Counted from the first letter of the stretch, positions 26,031 to 35,409 are shown. The stretch is 64,000 nt of DNA from Profundicola chukchiensis (GCF_029664245.1 NZ_JANAIE010000003.1:186001-250000); one strand, 5' to 3'. A program made the numbers and translations. The notes: generated by a model from the sequence alone, not told the origin.

Positions 26031-27419
26031 TTATCTCTTTTCCGAGGCTTTGTTAGCCTCTTTCTCCAAATCGACATAATAACTCTTAGGTGAAGGTAGA
26101 ATCCATTTCTGGTGTCCAAAATAGCTCCATTTGGTATTAGCTAAATCAACTTCTGGATCAATAAAATCAAAGAAGGGCCCATCATTAACTTTTACCTGAG
26201 AGTTTCGGTAGTAGACCTTAACAGAATCAATTCCTTGTTCCTCATATTTAGTCTTCAAAATTTGAGCAAATTGCCAAATCATATCAGGTTTTGTCTTAAC
26301 GCTGTTCATTTGATGGTTAGAAAGATATTTCATTAGGTTTTCATGCACCACTTTTCCATCAGGTAAATGAGTTACAAAATATCCTTTTCCTAGTTTACTT
26401 CGCAGCATCATACGCCATGCCATTCTATGCCCTTCTTCTGTCCAAGTTACGTCGTCTTCTATCAAATGATGTCTTAGGGGTAAATAAATTTGAAACAAAG
26501 TAAAAATAGCTAGAAACCATAAGACTAATCTTTTTCTTACCACCGAAACCTGTACCCTTTCGTCCATAACGTTTCGAGACTTAAATGGCAGAAATACTTC
26601 TTTAATGGTTTTGTTATCGAAAAAGAATATACAAAGCGCTAAAGCAAAATATGGGAAAATTCCTATTTGAAGCGTTATCGAATTAAATAAATGGAATAAA
26701 ACCGCTGCTGCAAAAGCTATTTTTCTTGTAGGTTTAAATAACAATAAAGGAACGATTAAAAAATCAAAACCAATTCCAGCATAGGATAGAAATTGTGCTA
26801 AATCTTTGCTTCTTAAAAATTCTGAAAATACATTTTGACCAAACCTTTCTTCAAACCAATGTGCGCTATGCGACAATCTAAGCGGCAAGAAATGATTGTT
26901 TAACCAACCTGGAGTTAATTTAGCAATGGCTGCAAAAATATAGACACAGCTGATGAGAATTTCAAATATAATGTAATTCCATCTTGAAACGGATTGCGAT
27001 CGAACTTTAGAATTCATATTTGCATCTAATGACAAATAATTATTCGCCGGCATCCAAATCATTAGAAAACTCACTAACATCATTAAATAGTAATGATTGT
27101 TATAATGCGATTTCTGCATGAAATAAGTTAAACTCCACAGTAAAAAGAATAGAATGATAGCTGTACGGTAAAATGCACCCAGCATGATGAGAAGTCCTAG
27201 AAAGCCCATGACGCCGTAGACAGCATACATAGTTTCTCCCACCAACATTTGGGTCCAATCAAATCCAATAAAATTTATGGTAAATTGAACATCAACAAAT
27301 GTTTCCTTCACCCATCCTGTAGCGATTGCTCCCCAACACTCTATCATAACCAGTAAACCGAAAAATACTCGGAATACGATTAGCTTGGAGTTATCAACTT
27401 TTTCAAAAAGAAAATTCAT
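26031..27419 (-). CDS. HTTM-domain membrane protein (vitamin K-dependent gamma-carboxylase-like)
   Basis: A 462-residue protein with about eight hydrophobic segments in the first 290 residues, then a soluble region of about 150 residues. The membrane part matches the HTTM family: VFRVFFGLLVMIECWGAI, FMQKSHYNNHYYLMML, IFAAIAKLTPGWL and the LPLRLSHSAHW region. The later part has PLRHHLIEDDVTWTEEGHRMAWRMMLR, which is characteristic of gamma-carboxylase homologues. Vertebrate VKGC carboxylates Glu. Bacterial members have no settled function. A terminator lies between this gene and the upstream beta-barrel gene, so it is probably independently transcribed with the GNAT gene. Confidence 0.85.
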   Translation of the reverse strand: MNFLFEKVDNSKLIVFRVFFGLLVMIECWGAIATGWVKETFVDVQFTINFIGFDWTQMLVGETMYAVYGVMGFLGLLIMLGAFYRTAIILFFLLWSLTYFMQKSHYNNHYYLMMLVSFLMIWMPANNYLSLDANMNSKVRSQSVSRWNYIIFEILISCVYIFAAIAKLTPGWLNNHFLPLRLSHSAHWFEERFGQNVFSEFLRSKDLAQFLSYAGIGFDFLIVPLLLFKPTRKIAFAAAVLFHLFNSITLQIGIFPYFALALCIFFFDNKTIKEVFLPFKSRNVMDERVQVSVVRKRLVLWFLAIFTLFQIYLPLRHHLIEDDVTWTEEGHRMAWRMMLRSKLGKGYFVTHLPDGKVVHENLMKYLSNHQMNSVKTKPDMIWQFAQILKTKYEEQGIDSVKVYYRNSQVKVNDGPFFDFIDPEVDLANTKWSYFGHQKWILPSPKSYYVDLEKEANKASEKR

Positions 27420-27426
27420 AAATGAA

Positions 27427-27460
27427 AAAACACTTTCCTACAAAAGTAGGAAAGTGTTTT
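27427..27460 (-). terminator. Terminator after the beta-barrel gene
   Basis: A perfect 15-bp stem (AAAACACTTTCCTAC / GTAGGAAAGTGTTTT) with an AAAA (minus strand TTTT) loop lies 24 bases past the porin stop and 8 bases before the HTTM start. Minus-strand flank is TTCATTTATG after the TTTT end. Confidence 0.85.
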
Positions 27461-27483
27461 ATATATTCTTGTCTTATTATTAA

Positions 27484-28065
27484 TTAGAATCTGTATCCTA
27501 TACTAAAATGAAGGTTAGAAGTTCTATTTTTTCTGTCTTTTACTTGTGCTTCTTGAACTGCATCTGTAAATCCATATAAATATCTAAATTCAAACTCCCA
27601 AGTTCTTAAGTAAGAAAATCCTACTCCCAATAAAGCACCTACATCAATAGAATTATATTCATCATCTTGATACCCTGTGTTAGCTTGGTTTTTAATATTA
27701 TCATTGATTAAAAAACCTACTTGTGGACCAATAATTCCATAAAATTCTGTGTCTTGTTCAGAAAAGTATGGTTTGAATAATAATGGCACATTGATATAAT
27801 CTAATTGATATAATTCATCATAATTCTCTCCTGTGTTTTTCTCTCCTTGTTGAGAGTACAAAACCTCTGGTTGAAAATAGAATTGATTGTTTTGTCCAAT
27901 TGGAATAGTAGCAAATCCACCTACATGGAAACCATATCTAGAACCTGAATCACCATGAATATCCTTCAAATTCGTGATATTCAATCCTGCTTTGGCTCCA
28001 TAAGTTATTTGTGCGTAACTAATGGTGGATACGATTAAGATTAAACTTAATAATAATTTTTTCAT
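27484..28065 (-). CDS. Small outer-membrane beta-barrel protein (PorT-like family)
   Basis: The 193-residue protein has a Sec signal (1-18, LILIVSTISYAQ) and alternating beta strands: ITYGAKAGLNITNLK, YGFHVGGFATIPI, FYFQPEVLYSQQGEK, YINVPLLFKPYF. It ends with a C-terminal aromatic, SIGYRF, the outer-membrane insertion signature. This is the common 8-stranded porin-family/PorT-like protein of Bacteroidota. Specific role unknown. It lies 13 bases after sucD and may share its transcript. Confidence 0.88.
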   Translation of the reverse strand: MKKLLLSLILIVSTISYAQITYGAKAGLNITNLKDIHGDSGSRYGFHVGGFATIPIGQNNQFYFQPEVLYSQQGEKNTGENYDELYQLDYINVPLLFKPYFSEQDTEFYGIIGPQVGFLINDNIKNQANTGYQDDEYNSIDVGALLGVGFSYLRTWEFEFRYLYGFTDAVQEAQVKDRKNRTSNLHFSIGYRF

Positions 28066-28078
28066 TGTTTCTGATTTT

Positions 28079-28951
28079 TTATCCTAGAACCTCGGCAACT
28101 TTTGCTCCAATTTTCGCTGGTGATTCAACTACGTGAATACCACACTCTGACATAATCGCCATCTTAGCTTGTGCTGTGTCGTCTTTTCCACCAACAATTG
28201 CACCTGCGTGTCCCATTGTTCTACCTTTTGGAGCTGTTTGTCCTGCGATAAATCCAACAACTGGTTTTTTGTTACCTGTTTCTTTAATCCAACGAGCTGC
28301 ATCAGCTTCTAATTGACCACCAATCTCACCAATCATAACGATACATTCAGTCTCATCATCATTCATGAAAAGCTCAATAGCTTCTTTAGTTGTAGTTCCA
28401 ATAATTGGGTCACCACCAATACCGATAGCAGTAGAGATTCCGTATCCAGCCTTTACAACTTGATCAGCTGCTTCATAAGTTAAAGTACCTGATTTAGATA
28501 CGATACCTACTTTACCTTTTTTGAAGATAAATCCTGGCATAATACCAACTTTAGCTTCTCCTGGTGTGATAACACCTGGGCAGTTAGGTCCGATTAACGT
28601 ACAATCTCTTGCATCGATGTAAGCTTGAACATTCACCATATCGGCAACAGGAATACCTTCTGTAATTGCAATGATAACTTTGATTCCTGCATCAGCAGCC
28701 TCCATGATAGCATCTGCTGCGAAAGCTGGTGGAACAAAGATAATACTAACGTCTGCTCCAGCTTGTTCTACAGCATCTTTCACTGTATTAAAAACTGGTC
28801 TTCCCAAATGCTCTTGACCTCCTTTTCCTGGAGTTACACCACCAACAACGTTGGTACCGTATTCGATCATTTGTTCTGCATGGAAAGTTCCTTCGTTTCC
28901 GGTAAATCCTTGTACAATTATTTTAGAGTTTTTGTTCACAAGTACTGACAT
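28079..28951 (-). CDS. sucD: Succinate-CoA ligase, alpha subunit
   Basis: The 290-residue TCA-cycle enzyme subunit begins [21 protein letters not shown], the CoA-binding Rossmann start. The active-site phosphohistidine lies in [13 protein letters not shown] near the C terminus, and [11 protein letters not shown] is the usual loop. It needs SucC, which is not in this window; in many flavobacteria sucC lies elsewhere. A -7 promoter element is present upstream. Confidence 0.98.
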   Translation of the reverse strand: MSVLVNKNSKIIVQGFTGNEGTFHAEQMIEYGTNVVGGVTPGKGGQEHLGRPVFNTVKDAVEQAGADVSIIFVPPAFAADAIMEAADAGIKVIIAITEGIPVADMVNVQAYIDARDCTLIGPNCPGVITPGEAKVGIMPGFIFKKGKVGIVSKSGTLTYEAADQVVKAGYGISTAIGIGGDPIIGTTTKEAIELFMNDDETECIVMIGEIGGQLEADAARWIKETGNKKPVVGFIAGQTAPKGRTMGHAGAIVGGKDDTAQAKMAIMSECGIHVVESPAKIGAKVAEVLG

Positions 28952-28976
28952 CCTATTGTGTTTTTTTTAGTTTGAG

Positions 28977-28984
28977 CAAAGATA
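28977..28984 (-). promoter_or_regulatory. -7 promoter element (TATCTTTG) of sucD
   Basis: On the minus strand TATCTTTG matches TAnnTTTG 25 bases before ATG 28951. No clear -33 box. The remaining spacer to 29131 shows nothing else recognisable. Confidence 0.5.
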
Positions 28985-29131
28985 ATTGATTACTTCGATG
29001 TATAAAATAGAAATTGATAAAATATACTTATTCTATTGATGTTTAGCCTAAAATCAATTGCATAATACGATTCAGGCAATTAAATTATTGAGATTTGTCA
29101 TCTTTTTTCTAATTTCATCAAAGTCTTACGA

Positions 29132-29842
29132 TTAATGACAGCAGCTTTCTGCCTCAATCGTTAAAGCTTCAGGTGGTGGCGATAGATAAGGTATCCCCAA
29201 TTCTAAACCTCGAAGTATGAATAATACACCTATAAAAATGGTGATTATAGGTACAAAATTTAAAATTTTATTTCGAACGCCTACACTAACAACAGAACCA
29301 AAAAGTACAGCTAAAAACATTAAAGGAATTGTTCCTAAACCGAATAAAGCCATAAATAGTGCGCTACCTAACACGTCTCCTACTCCAAGTGCCGCGGCTA
29401 AAGCAATATAAACCATTCCGCATGGTAATAGTCCGTTTAGGATTCCGGTGATGTATAATGAGCTATAGTTTTTTCTTCTAATAAAACTTCCTAAGCTTGA
29501 TTTAAGTTTAATCAACAATCGACCTATCACTTTGTTACTTGAGCTTGCGCTTAAGTTCTTAGGCATTAGAACCATGGCAATCATCAATACTCCCACGATG
29601 ATACTTAGATATTTCTGAAAACCTGCAAACGAAATTCCTTGACCAATAAAACCTAAAATCGCTCCTAAGGTGGCATAAGTCGTTACACGACCAAATTGAT
29701 AGGTAATGTTTTTAAGGGTGAAATTAAACTTGTTCTCCCCTCCTAAACCCAACGAAAATGCAATGGGTCCGCACATACCAAGACAGTGCAAACTTGTCCC
29801 AAGGCCTAAGCCTAAGGCTGCAATTGCTAAGGCATATTCCAT
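29132..29842 (-). CDS. SafE/UreH-type membrane protein of the cbb3 cluster (probable metal exporter)
   Basis: The protein has 236 residues with six or so membrane helices. It begins MEYALAIAALGLGLGTSLHCLGMCGPIAFSLG, where the conserved MCGP motif marks the sulfite exporter TauE/SafE-UreH branch that sits beside ccoGH in many Bacteroidota. The C terminus ends ESCCH, a possible metal-binding tail. In this context copper or sulfur handling for oxidase assembly is the likely role, by inference. I choose ATG 29842 over the longer frame to 29887 because it gives the normal N terminus. It overlaps the ccoH stop by 16 bases, so the two are translationally coupled. Confidence 0.85.
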   Translation of the reverse strand: MEYALAIAALGLGLGTSLHCLGMCGPIAFSLGLGGENKFNFTLKNITYQFGRVTTYATLGAILGFIGQGISFAGFQKYLSIIVGVLMIAMVLMPKNLSASSSNKVIGRLLIKLKSSLGSFIRRKNYSSLYITGILNGLLPCGMVYIALAAALGVGDVLGSALFMALFGLGTIPLMFLAVLFGSVVSVGVRNKILNFVPIITIFIGVLFILRGLELGIPYLSPPPEALTIEAESCCH

Positions 29843-30279
29843 TTTAGTGTTTTTTCTATTATATAAGGCTTTCCTTCTTGATACCAAGTAAGCTCCATAT
29901 CATACTCCCCATCTGTTAATCTAGCAGCTGGAATCAAAATGCTATTTCTACTGTTTAAATCTAAAGGCAGTAATATGTCATTAGCTTTATGAGCACCACG
30001 CATTAAATACACCTGACCGCTATCGGGTACAATTGCTTCAGGGAATTGAATATTATAACCATTCGCTTGATCAATGATCTCGGGTTTGTCATCTAAATGC
30101 TTAACTCGGTTTCTAGCATCAATCTTTTCCTCTTGAAATACAAGCGATTCTTCATAGTATTCTTCGCTAATTAAATCTCCTGTATCATCAGCTAGGAAAA
30201 TTAAGGTTAGAATGAAAATCATAAACGAACCTAGTCCTAAGGCAATTCCGTGCCCCCAATCGAATTTAAATTTACTCAC
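29827..30279 (-). CDS. ccoH: cbb3 oxidase assembly protein CcoH (FixH family)
   Basis: A 150-residue single-pass membrane protein. The helix at about 9-29 (HGIALGLGSFMIFILTLIFLA) is followed by EEYYEESLVFQEEKIDARNR, the FixH pattern of D-YY-E-L-Y-. A periplasmic beta domain makes up the rest. FixH/CcoH assists maturation of the cbb3 oxidase. It starts six bases after ccoG ends. Confidence 0.9.
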   Translation of the reverse strand: MSKFKFDWGHGIALGLGSFMIFILTLIFLADDTGDLISEEYYEESLVFQEEKIDARNRVKHLDDKPEIIDQANGYNIQFPEAIVPDSGQVYLMRGAHKANDILLPLDLNSRNSILIPAARLTDGEYDMELTWYQEGKPYIIEKTLKWNMP

Positions 30280-30285
30280 TTTAAT

Positions 30286-31734
30286 TTATTTAAATGGAGC
30301 TGCAAAGCTAGTGGTATATTTATCGATAACCTTATTATCTTCATTTAATACTTCGATTTCAATTTTCTCTTTATAAGATGAAATATCTTCTAATGGAATC
30401 GAAATAATTGCTTTACCTTCTATCAACTGTCCAGATTGAATTAAAATCGGAGTTGGAAGACCAACAAGCTCAATAACACCATTCGGGTGTGATTTCAATA
30501 CAAAATGCATTTGTTCGATATTCTTTGTTTTATTCTCAAGCATAAACTGGAATTGATTTGTAATAATTGTTTCATTTACAACCTTGAAATCTGTACCAGG
30601 CTCTCTTAAGAATTTAGAATTAACATCAGAGCGAATAAATAAGAACGAGGTTAAAACTCCCATTAAAATCACAAGAATTGCTGTATAGGCAATCATTCTT
30701 GGGGTAAACTTGAACTCTTTTCCTTCAGCAATATTTTCTTCTGAAGCATAACGGATTAAACCAGTTGGTAAATTAATTTTCGTCATTACTTCATCACAAG
30801 CATCGATACATGCCGTACAGTTTACACACTCTAATTGAGTACCGTTTCTAATGTCGATACCGGTAGGACAAACCACCACACAGTTGTTACAATCGATACA
30901 ATCTCCAACACCTTCAGCTTCTCTATCTTGTCCTCTTTTGAACCTTGCTCTACCTTCTATTCTTTCACCACGTTTGTAATCGTAAGCAACAATAATCGTT
31001 TTCTTATCAATTAAAACCCCTTGGAATCTACCATAAGGACAAACTAAAACACAAGCTTGTTCTCTAAACCAAGTGAATACAAAGTAGAATAATCCAGTAA
31101 AAATTAATAAACCAGCAAAAGTACTTAAGTGCTCAATAGGTCCTTCTACAACCAATTCTTTTAAGGCATCAATACCAATAATCCAAGCGAAAAGAATGTT
31201 AGCAATGATGAAGGAAATTATAGCATAAATGGTCCATTTTAGTAAACGTTTTCTAATTTTCTCTTCGTCCCATTCTTGCTTGGCCAATTTCATTTGTTTG
31301 TTTCTATCTCCATCAATCCAGAATTCGATTCGACGGAAAACCATCTCTAAGAAAATTGTTTGTGGACATATCCAACCACAGAAAATCCTACCATAAACAA
31401 CGGTAAAGAGAATAATGAAAACCATTGTGGTTACCATACCAATGGCAAAAATCGCAAAATCTGATGTAAAGAAAGGATAACTAAATATGTAGAATTCTCT
31501 ATTTATTACATCAAACTTAAATAAAGGATTACCACCAATTTTAATAAATGGGGTAATGATTAAAAAGGCTAATAATAGGTAGGCAACAATACTTCTATAG
31601 TTAAAATATTTACCTGATGGTTTTTTGGCAAAAACCCATTTTCGATTTCCTGATCTATCAGCGGTTCCAATCGTATTCCTAAAGCTATTTATTTCTTCTT
31701 CTAATAACTTGTCTTTATTTTCATTCTCACTCAT
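30286..31734 (-). CDS. ccoG: cbb3 oxidase accessory protein CcoG (polyferredoxin)
   Basis: The 482-residue membrane protein has several helices in the first 220 residues. It carries the NapH-like pairs CGWICPQ and CVLVCPYGRFQG, then two 4Fe-4S clusters, CIDCNNCVVVCPTG and CVNCTACIDACDEV, and a C-terminal periplasmic Ig-like domain. CcoG reduces Cu(II) for insertion of CuB in oxidase assembly in studied species. It follows ccoP after a 101-base spacer that carries a stable hairpin. Confidence 0.96.
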   Translation of the reverse strand: MSENENKDKLLEEEINSFRNTIGTADRSGNRKWVFAKKPSGKYFNYRSIVAYLLLAFLIITPFIKIGGNPLFKFDVINREFYIFSYPFFTSDFAIFAIGMVTTMVFIILFTVVYGRIFCGWICPQTIFLEMVFRRIEFWIDGDRNKQMKLAKQEWDEEKIRKRLLKWTIYAIISFIIANILFAWIIGIDALKELVVEGPIEHLSTFAGLLIFTGLFYFVFTWFREQACVLVCPYGRFQGVLIDKKTIIVAYDYKRGERIEGRARFKRGQDREAEGVGDCIDCNNCVVVCPTGIDIRNGTQLECVNCTACIDACDEVMTKINLPTGLIRYASEENIAEGKEFKFTPRMIAYTAILVILMGVLTSFLFIRSDVNSKFLREPGTDFKVVNETIITNQFQFMLENKTKNIEQMHFVLKSHPNGVIELVGLPTPILIQSGQLIEGKAIISIPLEDISSYKEKIEIEVLNEDNKVIDKYTTSFAAPFK

Positions 31735-31780
31735 ATCATTAGCTTTAAAAACGTATTAAAATTAAATTTCTTTTAAGCAG

Positions 31781-31806
31781 AAAAGTGTAACCGAAGTTAC
31801 ACTTTT
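31781..31806 (-). other. UUCG-tetraloop hairpin between ccoP and ccoG
   Basis: On the minus-strand transcript an 11-bp perfect stem (AAAAGTGTAAC / GTTACACTTTT) closes a C(UUCG)G loop, an exceptionally stable RNA tetraloop. It lies 30 bases past the ccoP stop. The T tract on the coding strand is only TTTT, so it may be a leaky terminator or a 3'-end stabiliser of the ccoSNOQP transcript. On the plus strand it has a stronger T tract. Confidence 0.75.
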
Positions 31807-31835
31807 TTTATATGTTTTATATGTTTTTCAATAAA

Positions 31836-32774
31836 TTACTGACGTTTCCAAGCCTCTACTACTTCACCTTGAGGAGCTAAACCTCCATCTGCTTCAGTAA
31901 TAGCTGGTTTTTCTTGGTTCAATTGATAAACATAAGCGGCAACGTCTTGAATATCTAAACCTGTAAGTTGATTAGTTTGACCAAATGCCTGCATCGCTGG
32001 GTTGTTTGGTGAACCATCATATACCATTGAGTAAATGTTTCTATATAAATCAGTGTCTATTTGGTTAATCCAATGTTCGTCTGTAAGGTTAGGACCTGCT
32101 GCTCCAGAACCATCCGCCATGTGACATGTTGCACATAAATTAACGAAAATTTCTTCACCATGCTCAACAGAAGCATTCGCCATGTCCGCTTGATCTACTT
32201 TAATATCATTTGCCTTAACCCATGCTGCGAATTGAGTTTCTAATTGTGCAGTTTCCACTTCATATTCAACATATGGATGTGCGAAATCTGTGGTAAAGTA
32301 AGCTGTAATATAAACAACACAATAAATACATCCTAAGTAGAACATCGCTACCCACCATTGAGGTAATGCATTATCTAACTCTAAAATACCATCGAAACCA
32401 TGATCCAAGATAATCTCTTCCTCCTCTTCGTCTGATTGCTTTTGAGAACTACTTTTGATTAATCTTTTGATGTAACCCATTTTAGATTCCTCTAAATACT
32501 TAGCTTGTTCAGCTGGGGTTAATTTTGCGAATTTTTTACGCTCCACAACTTTGTTAATACCATCTACTACTAATAACATTAGTAAAGCTAATATTAAAAC
32601 CACCCAAACTACCCAATAAGACAAAACATTAGTTAGTTGATGCCAAGCATTTGGGATAATGTATTTAAGTCCATTTTGTGGAATAAAATCCGTTGGTATC
32701 ACCATCATAAACGCCGCTAAAATAATTAGCAAGGTTAATGGAATAAAAATCGAGCCCGGTGTACGCTGTTTCAT
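31836..32774 (-). CDS. ccoP: cbb3 oxidase subunit CcoP (c-type cytochrome)
   Basis: The 312-residue protein has membrane helices near 10-30 and 45-70, and a third near 140-160 (ALPQWWVAMFYLGCIY, the CcoP N-terminal signature). A periplasmic cytochrome c domain follows with one haem motif, CATCH, at about 213-217, and an axial Met in NPAMQAFGQ. Proteobacterial CcoP has two haem motifs; this one has a single motif, as I recall for Bacteroidota. It feeds electrons to CcoO/CcoN. It lies 18 bases after ccoQ. Confidence 0.95.
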   Translation of the reverse strand: MKQRTPGSIFIPLTLLIILAAFMMVIPTDFIPQNGLKYIIPNAWHQLTNVLSYWVVWVVLILALLMLLVVDGINKVVERKKFAKLTPAEQAKYLEESKMGYIKRLIKSSSQKQSDEEEEEIILDHGFDGILELDNALPQWWVAMFYLGCIYCVVYITAYFTTDFAHPYVEYEVETAQLETQFAAWVKANDIKVDQADMANASVEHGEEIFVNLCATCHMADGSGAAGPNLTDEHWINQIDTDLYRNIYSMVYDGSPNNPAMQAFGQTNQLTGLDIQDVAAYVYQLNQEKPAITEADGGLAPQGEVVEAWKRQ

Positions 32775-32792
32775 GATTCGTGATTTTTTATT

Positions 32793-32975
32793 TTAGAACA
32801 ATGGATCTTCGTCATCTAATGGAAGCTCCGAAGTTTCTTTGTAATGATTTTTTGGTTTATTTAAAACTACATATACTAATCCGACAAAAAAGAGCACAGA
32901 AGCAATTAATATAACAGTCTGAATAACATCTGCATGTTCGAATTGCCAAAAATGTTCTTTAAAGTACTTTAGCAT
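32793..32975 (-). CDS. ccoQ: CcoQ-like small subunit of cbb3 oxidase
   Basis: The 60-residue protein has one membrane helix (about 18-41, VIQTVILIASVLFFVGLVYVVL), then a charged acidic tail ending DDEDPLF. Size, topology and position between ccoNO and ccoP identify it as the CcoQ position in the operon, which stabilises the complex. Sequence similarity to CcoQ is weak at this length. It starts two bases after the ccoNO stop. Confidence 0.8.
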   Translation of the reverse strand: MLKYFKEHFWQFEHADVIQTVILIASVLFFVGLVYVVLNKPKNHYKETSELPLDDEDPLF

Positions 32976-32977
32976 AA

Positions 32978-35248
32978 TTAATTACTAGCTGTTTCTGTTT
33001 TCTCTTTACTAATATCTGTTCCTAATCTTTGTAGGTAAGCAATTAGAGCCGTAATCTCACGATCTCTTAAGGCTACAAAAGATTCTCCTTTTTCAGCTTT
33101 TTCTTTCTCATAAAGCTCCTTTAAATCTGGTGCCTCATCAAAAATAGCTTTCTCAATATTTAGAGCTTGCTCGTCCATATGTGCGAAAACAGCTTCTTGT
33201 GTCAATTCTTCATCTGTATACGGAACACCTAATGCCGTAAGAGCTTTCAATTTATCAATTGTCAAGTCTCTACTCATAGTGTTTGTAATCAACCATGGGT
33301 AACGAGGCATAATTGAACCTTCAGAAGTTTGTCTTGGATTCCACATGTGTTTGTAGTGCCAAGAGTCTGTTCTCTTACCACCTTCTCTATGTAAATCCGG
33401 ACCAGTTCTCTTAGAACCCCATAAGAATGGGTGATCATAAACGAACTCTCCTGGCTTAGAGTATTCTCCATAACGCTTAACCTCATCACGGAACGGACGA
33501 ATCATTTGAGAGTGACATGAATTACATCCTTCTCTAATATATAAGTCACGCCCTTCCATTTCTAATGGTGTATAAGGTTGAACACTTGCAATTGTTGGAA
33601 CGTTTGACTTAACTACTAATGTAGGTACAATCTCTACTAAACCACCAATAGCTAATGTAATGAATGATAATACAGTTAAAATAACTGGACTTCTTTCAAT
33701 CCAAGGGTGTAAATCCTCACCTTTCTCTCTAGAAGATTGTTTAACTGGTAAAGCAGGAGCTTGTACTTCTTCGTTAGCAATAAATTTACCTGTTCTAGAA
33801 GTTTTCCAAATATTAATAACCCAAAGCACACCACCCGTTAAATAGAATGCACCTCCAATAGCACGCATTACATAGTAAGGGAAAATCTCTGTTACTGTTT
33901 GTAGGAAGTTAGCATAAACTAAAGTTCCTGATGGGTTGAATTGTTTCCACATTAAACCTTGTGTCCACCCTGCCATATACATTGGAATTGTCCAGAAAAT
34001 AATACCCAAAGTACCTAACCAGAAGTGAGCGTTTGCCATACTCTTAGAGTAAAGCTTAGTATTGAATAATCTTGGTAATAGCCAATAAACCATACCGAAG
34101 ATCATAAATCCGTTCCACCCTAAAGCTCCAACGTGTACGTGAGCTACAATCCAGTCAGTAAAGTGACCAATTTTATTTAATGTTTTAGTTGCCAACATTG
34201 GCCCCTCGAATGTCGCCATACCATAACAAGTAACAGCAACAACATAGAATTTAAGAATAGGATCCTCGCGAACTTTGTCCCAAGCACCACGCAATGTTAA
34301 CAAACCGTTCAACATACCTCCCCAAGACGGAGCAATCAACATGATAGAGAATCCTGTCCCTACTGCTTGAGCCCAACCTGGTAATGAAGTATAAATCAAG
34401 TGGTGTGGTCCTGCCCAGATATAAACGAAAATCAATGACCAGAAGTGGATAATCGATAATTTATATGAGAAAACAGGTCTGTTCGCTGCTTTAGGTAAGA
34501 AATAATACATCAAACCTAAAACTGGTGTTGTTAAGAAGAATGCTACCGCGTTGTGTCCATACCACCATTGTACTAAGGCATCTTGAACACCCGCATATAA
34601 TGAATAACTCTTAGGATTGAATACGTCATAAGTTACTGGTAACTCTAAGTTATTAAATACGTGTAACATGGTAATACCAATCCAAGTGGCGATATAGAAC
34701 CAAATAGCCACGTATAAGTGACGCACTCTTCTTTTCTTAATGGTAATAAACATGTTAACACCATAGACTATCCAAACAACGGCAATCACAATATCAATTG
34801 GCCATTCGTGCTCAGCATATTCTTTAGAAGTGTTAAACCCTAAGAAAAAGGTAATAACAGTAAGAACTAACATTAACTGCCATCCCCAGAAGTTTATCCA
34901 AGAAAGAATATCACTTCCCATTCTTGTTTTCAACAATCTCTGTAATGAGTAGTAAGACCCGGCAAAAATACCGTTACCTACGAAGGCAAATACTGCTGCA
35001 GATGTATGCAACATTCTCAGCCTACCGAATCCCATTGCACCCTGTGAATTAATTAAGCCTTGAATTGAACCTCCAATAGACCCAACACTACCATCATCAG
35101 TACCAAATAAAAACTCTGGCAATTGTGGATAAAACAGCATGGTCGCTACAGTTAATCCCAGTGTAAAGGCCGTTACACCCCAAAAAATTGTTGCGTATAT
35201 AAAATACTTAACAATCTTATTATCATACTGAAAAGTCTCCATTTGCAT
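32978..35248 (-). CDS. ccoNO: Fused cbb3 oxidase subunits I and II (CcoN-CcoO)
   Basis: A 756-residue fusion. Residues about 1-480 are CcoN, with twelve membrane helices and haem/CuB ligands in GHNAVAFFLTTPVLG, WAGPHHL and AHVHVGALGWNGF. Residues about 520-740 are CcoO, the membrane-anchored cytochrome c, with haem motif CNSCH and the following HSQMIRPFRDE. cbb3 oxidases have high oxygen affinity and serve microaerobic respiration. The N-O fusion is typical of Bacteroidota. ATGs at residues 1 and 3 are both possible starts. The gene abuts the ccoS stop with no gap. Confidence 0.98.
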   Translation of the reverse strand: MQMETFQYDNKIVKYFIYATIFWGVTAFTLGLTVATMLFYPQLPEFLFGTDDGSVGSIGGSIQGLINSQGAMGFGRLRMLHTSAAVFAFVGNGIFAGSYYSLQRLLKTRMGSDILSWINFWGWQLMLVLTVITFFLGFNTSKEYAEHEWPIDIVIAVVWIVYGVNMFITIKKRRVRHLYVAIWFYIATWIGITMLHVFNNLELPVTYDVFNPKSYSLYAGVQDALVQWWYGHNAVAFFLTTPVLGLMYYFLPKAANRPVFSYKLSIIHFWSLIFVYIWAGPHHLIYTSLPGWAQAVGTGFSIMLIAPSWGGMLNGLLTLRGAWDKVREDPILKFYVVAVTCYGMATFEGPMLATKTLNKIGHFTDWIVAHVHVGALGWNGFMIFGMVYWLLPRLFNTKLYSKSMANAHFWLGTLGIIFWTIPMYMAGWTQGLMWKQFNPSGTLVYANFLQTVTEIFPYYVMRAIGGAFYLTGGVLWVINIWKTSRTGKFIANEEVQAPALPVKQSSREKGEDLHPWIERSPVILTVLSFITLAIGGLVEIVPTLVVKSNVPTIASVQPYTPLEMEGRDLYIREGCNSCHSQMIRPFRDEVKRYGEYSKPGEFVYDHPFLWGSKRTGPDLHREGGKRTDSWHYKHMWNPRQTSEGSIMPRYPWLITNTMSRDLTIDKLKALTALGVPYTDEELTQEAVFAHMDEQALNIEKAIFDEAPDLKELYEKEKAEKGESFVALRDREITALIAYLQRLGTDISKEKTETASN

Positions 35249-35401
35249 TTATTCTTCTTTTAATTTATTATCTTTTAACATACGTATTGCAGGCGATTCA
35301 TCTTCATCGAATTGACCGTTTTTAGCCCCAATAATAAAAAGGATTAAAAACACAAGTGCAACACTCACACTTGCCATCATCATTAAAAATACAATTTCCA
35401 T
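35249..35401 (-). CDS. ccoS: cbb3 oxidase assembly protein CcoS
   Basis: The 50-residue single-pass protein begins MEIVFLMMMASVSVALVFL and includes GAKNGQFDEDESPAIRML. The NGQFDD/E-x-x-P-x-x-x-M-L pattern is the CcoS signature. CcoS helps insert redox cofactors into the oxidase. I choose ATG 35401 because the longer frame to 35455 adds a stretch unlike the family. It is first in the operon. The usual upstream partner, a copper P-type ATPase CcoI, is not next to it here: glnS is divergent instead. Confidence 0.93.
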   Translation of the reverse strand: MEIVFLMMMASVSVALVFLILFIIGAKNGQFDEDESPAIRMLKDNKLKEE

Positions 35402-35409
35402 ACGTGTGA

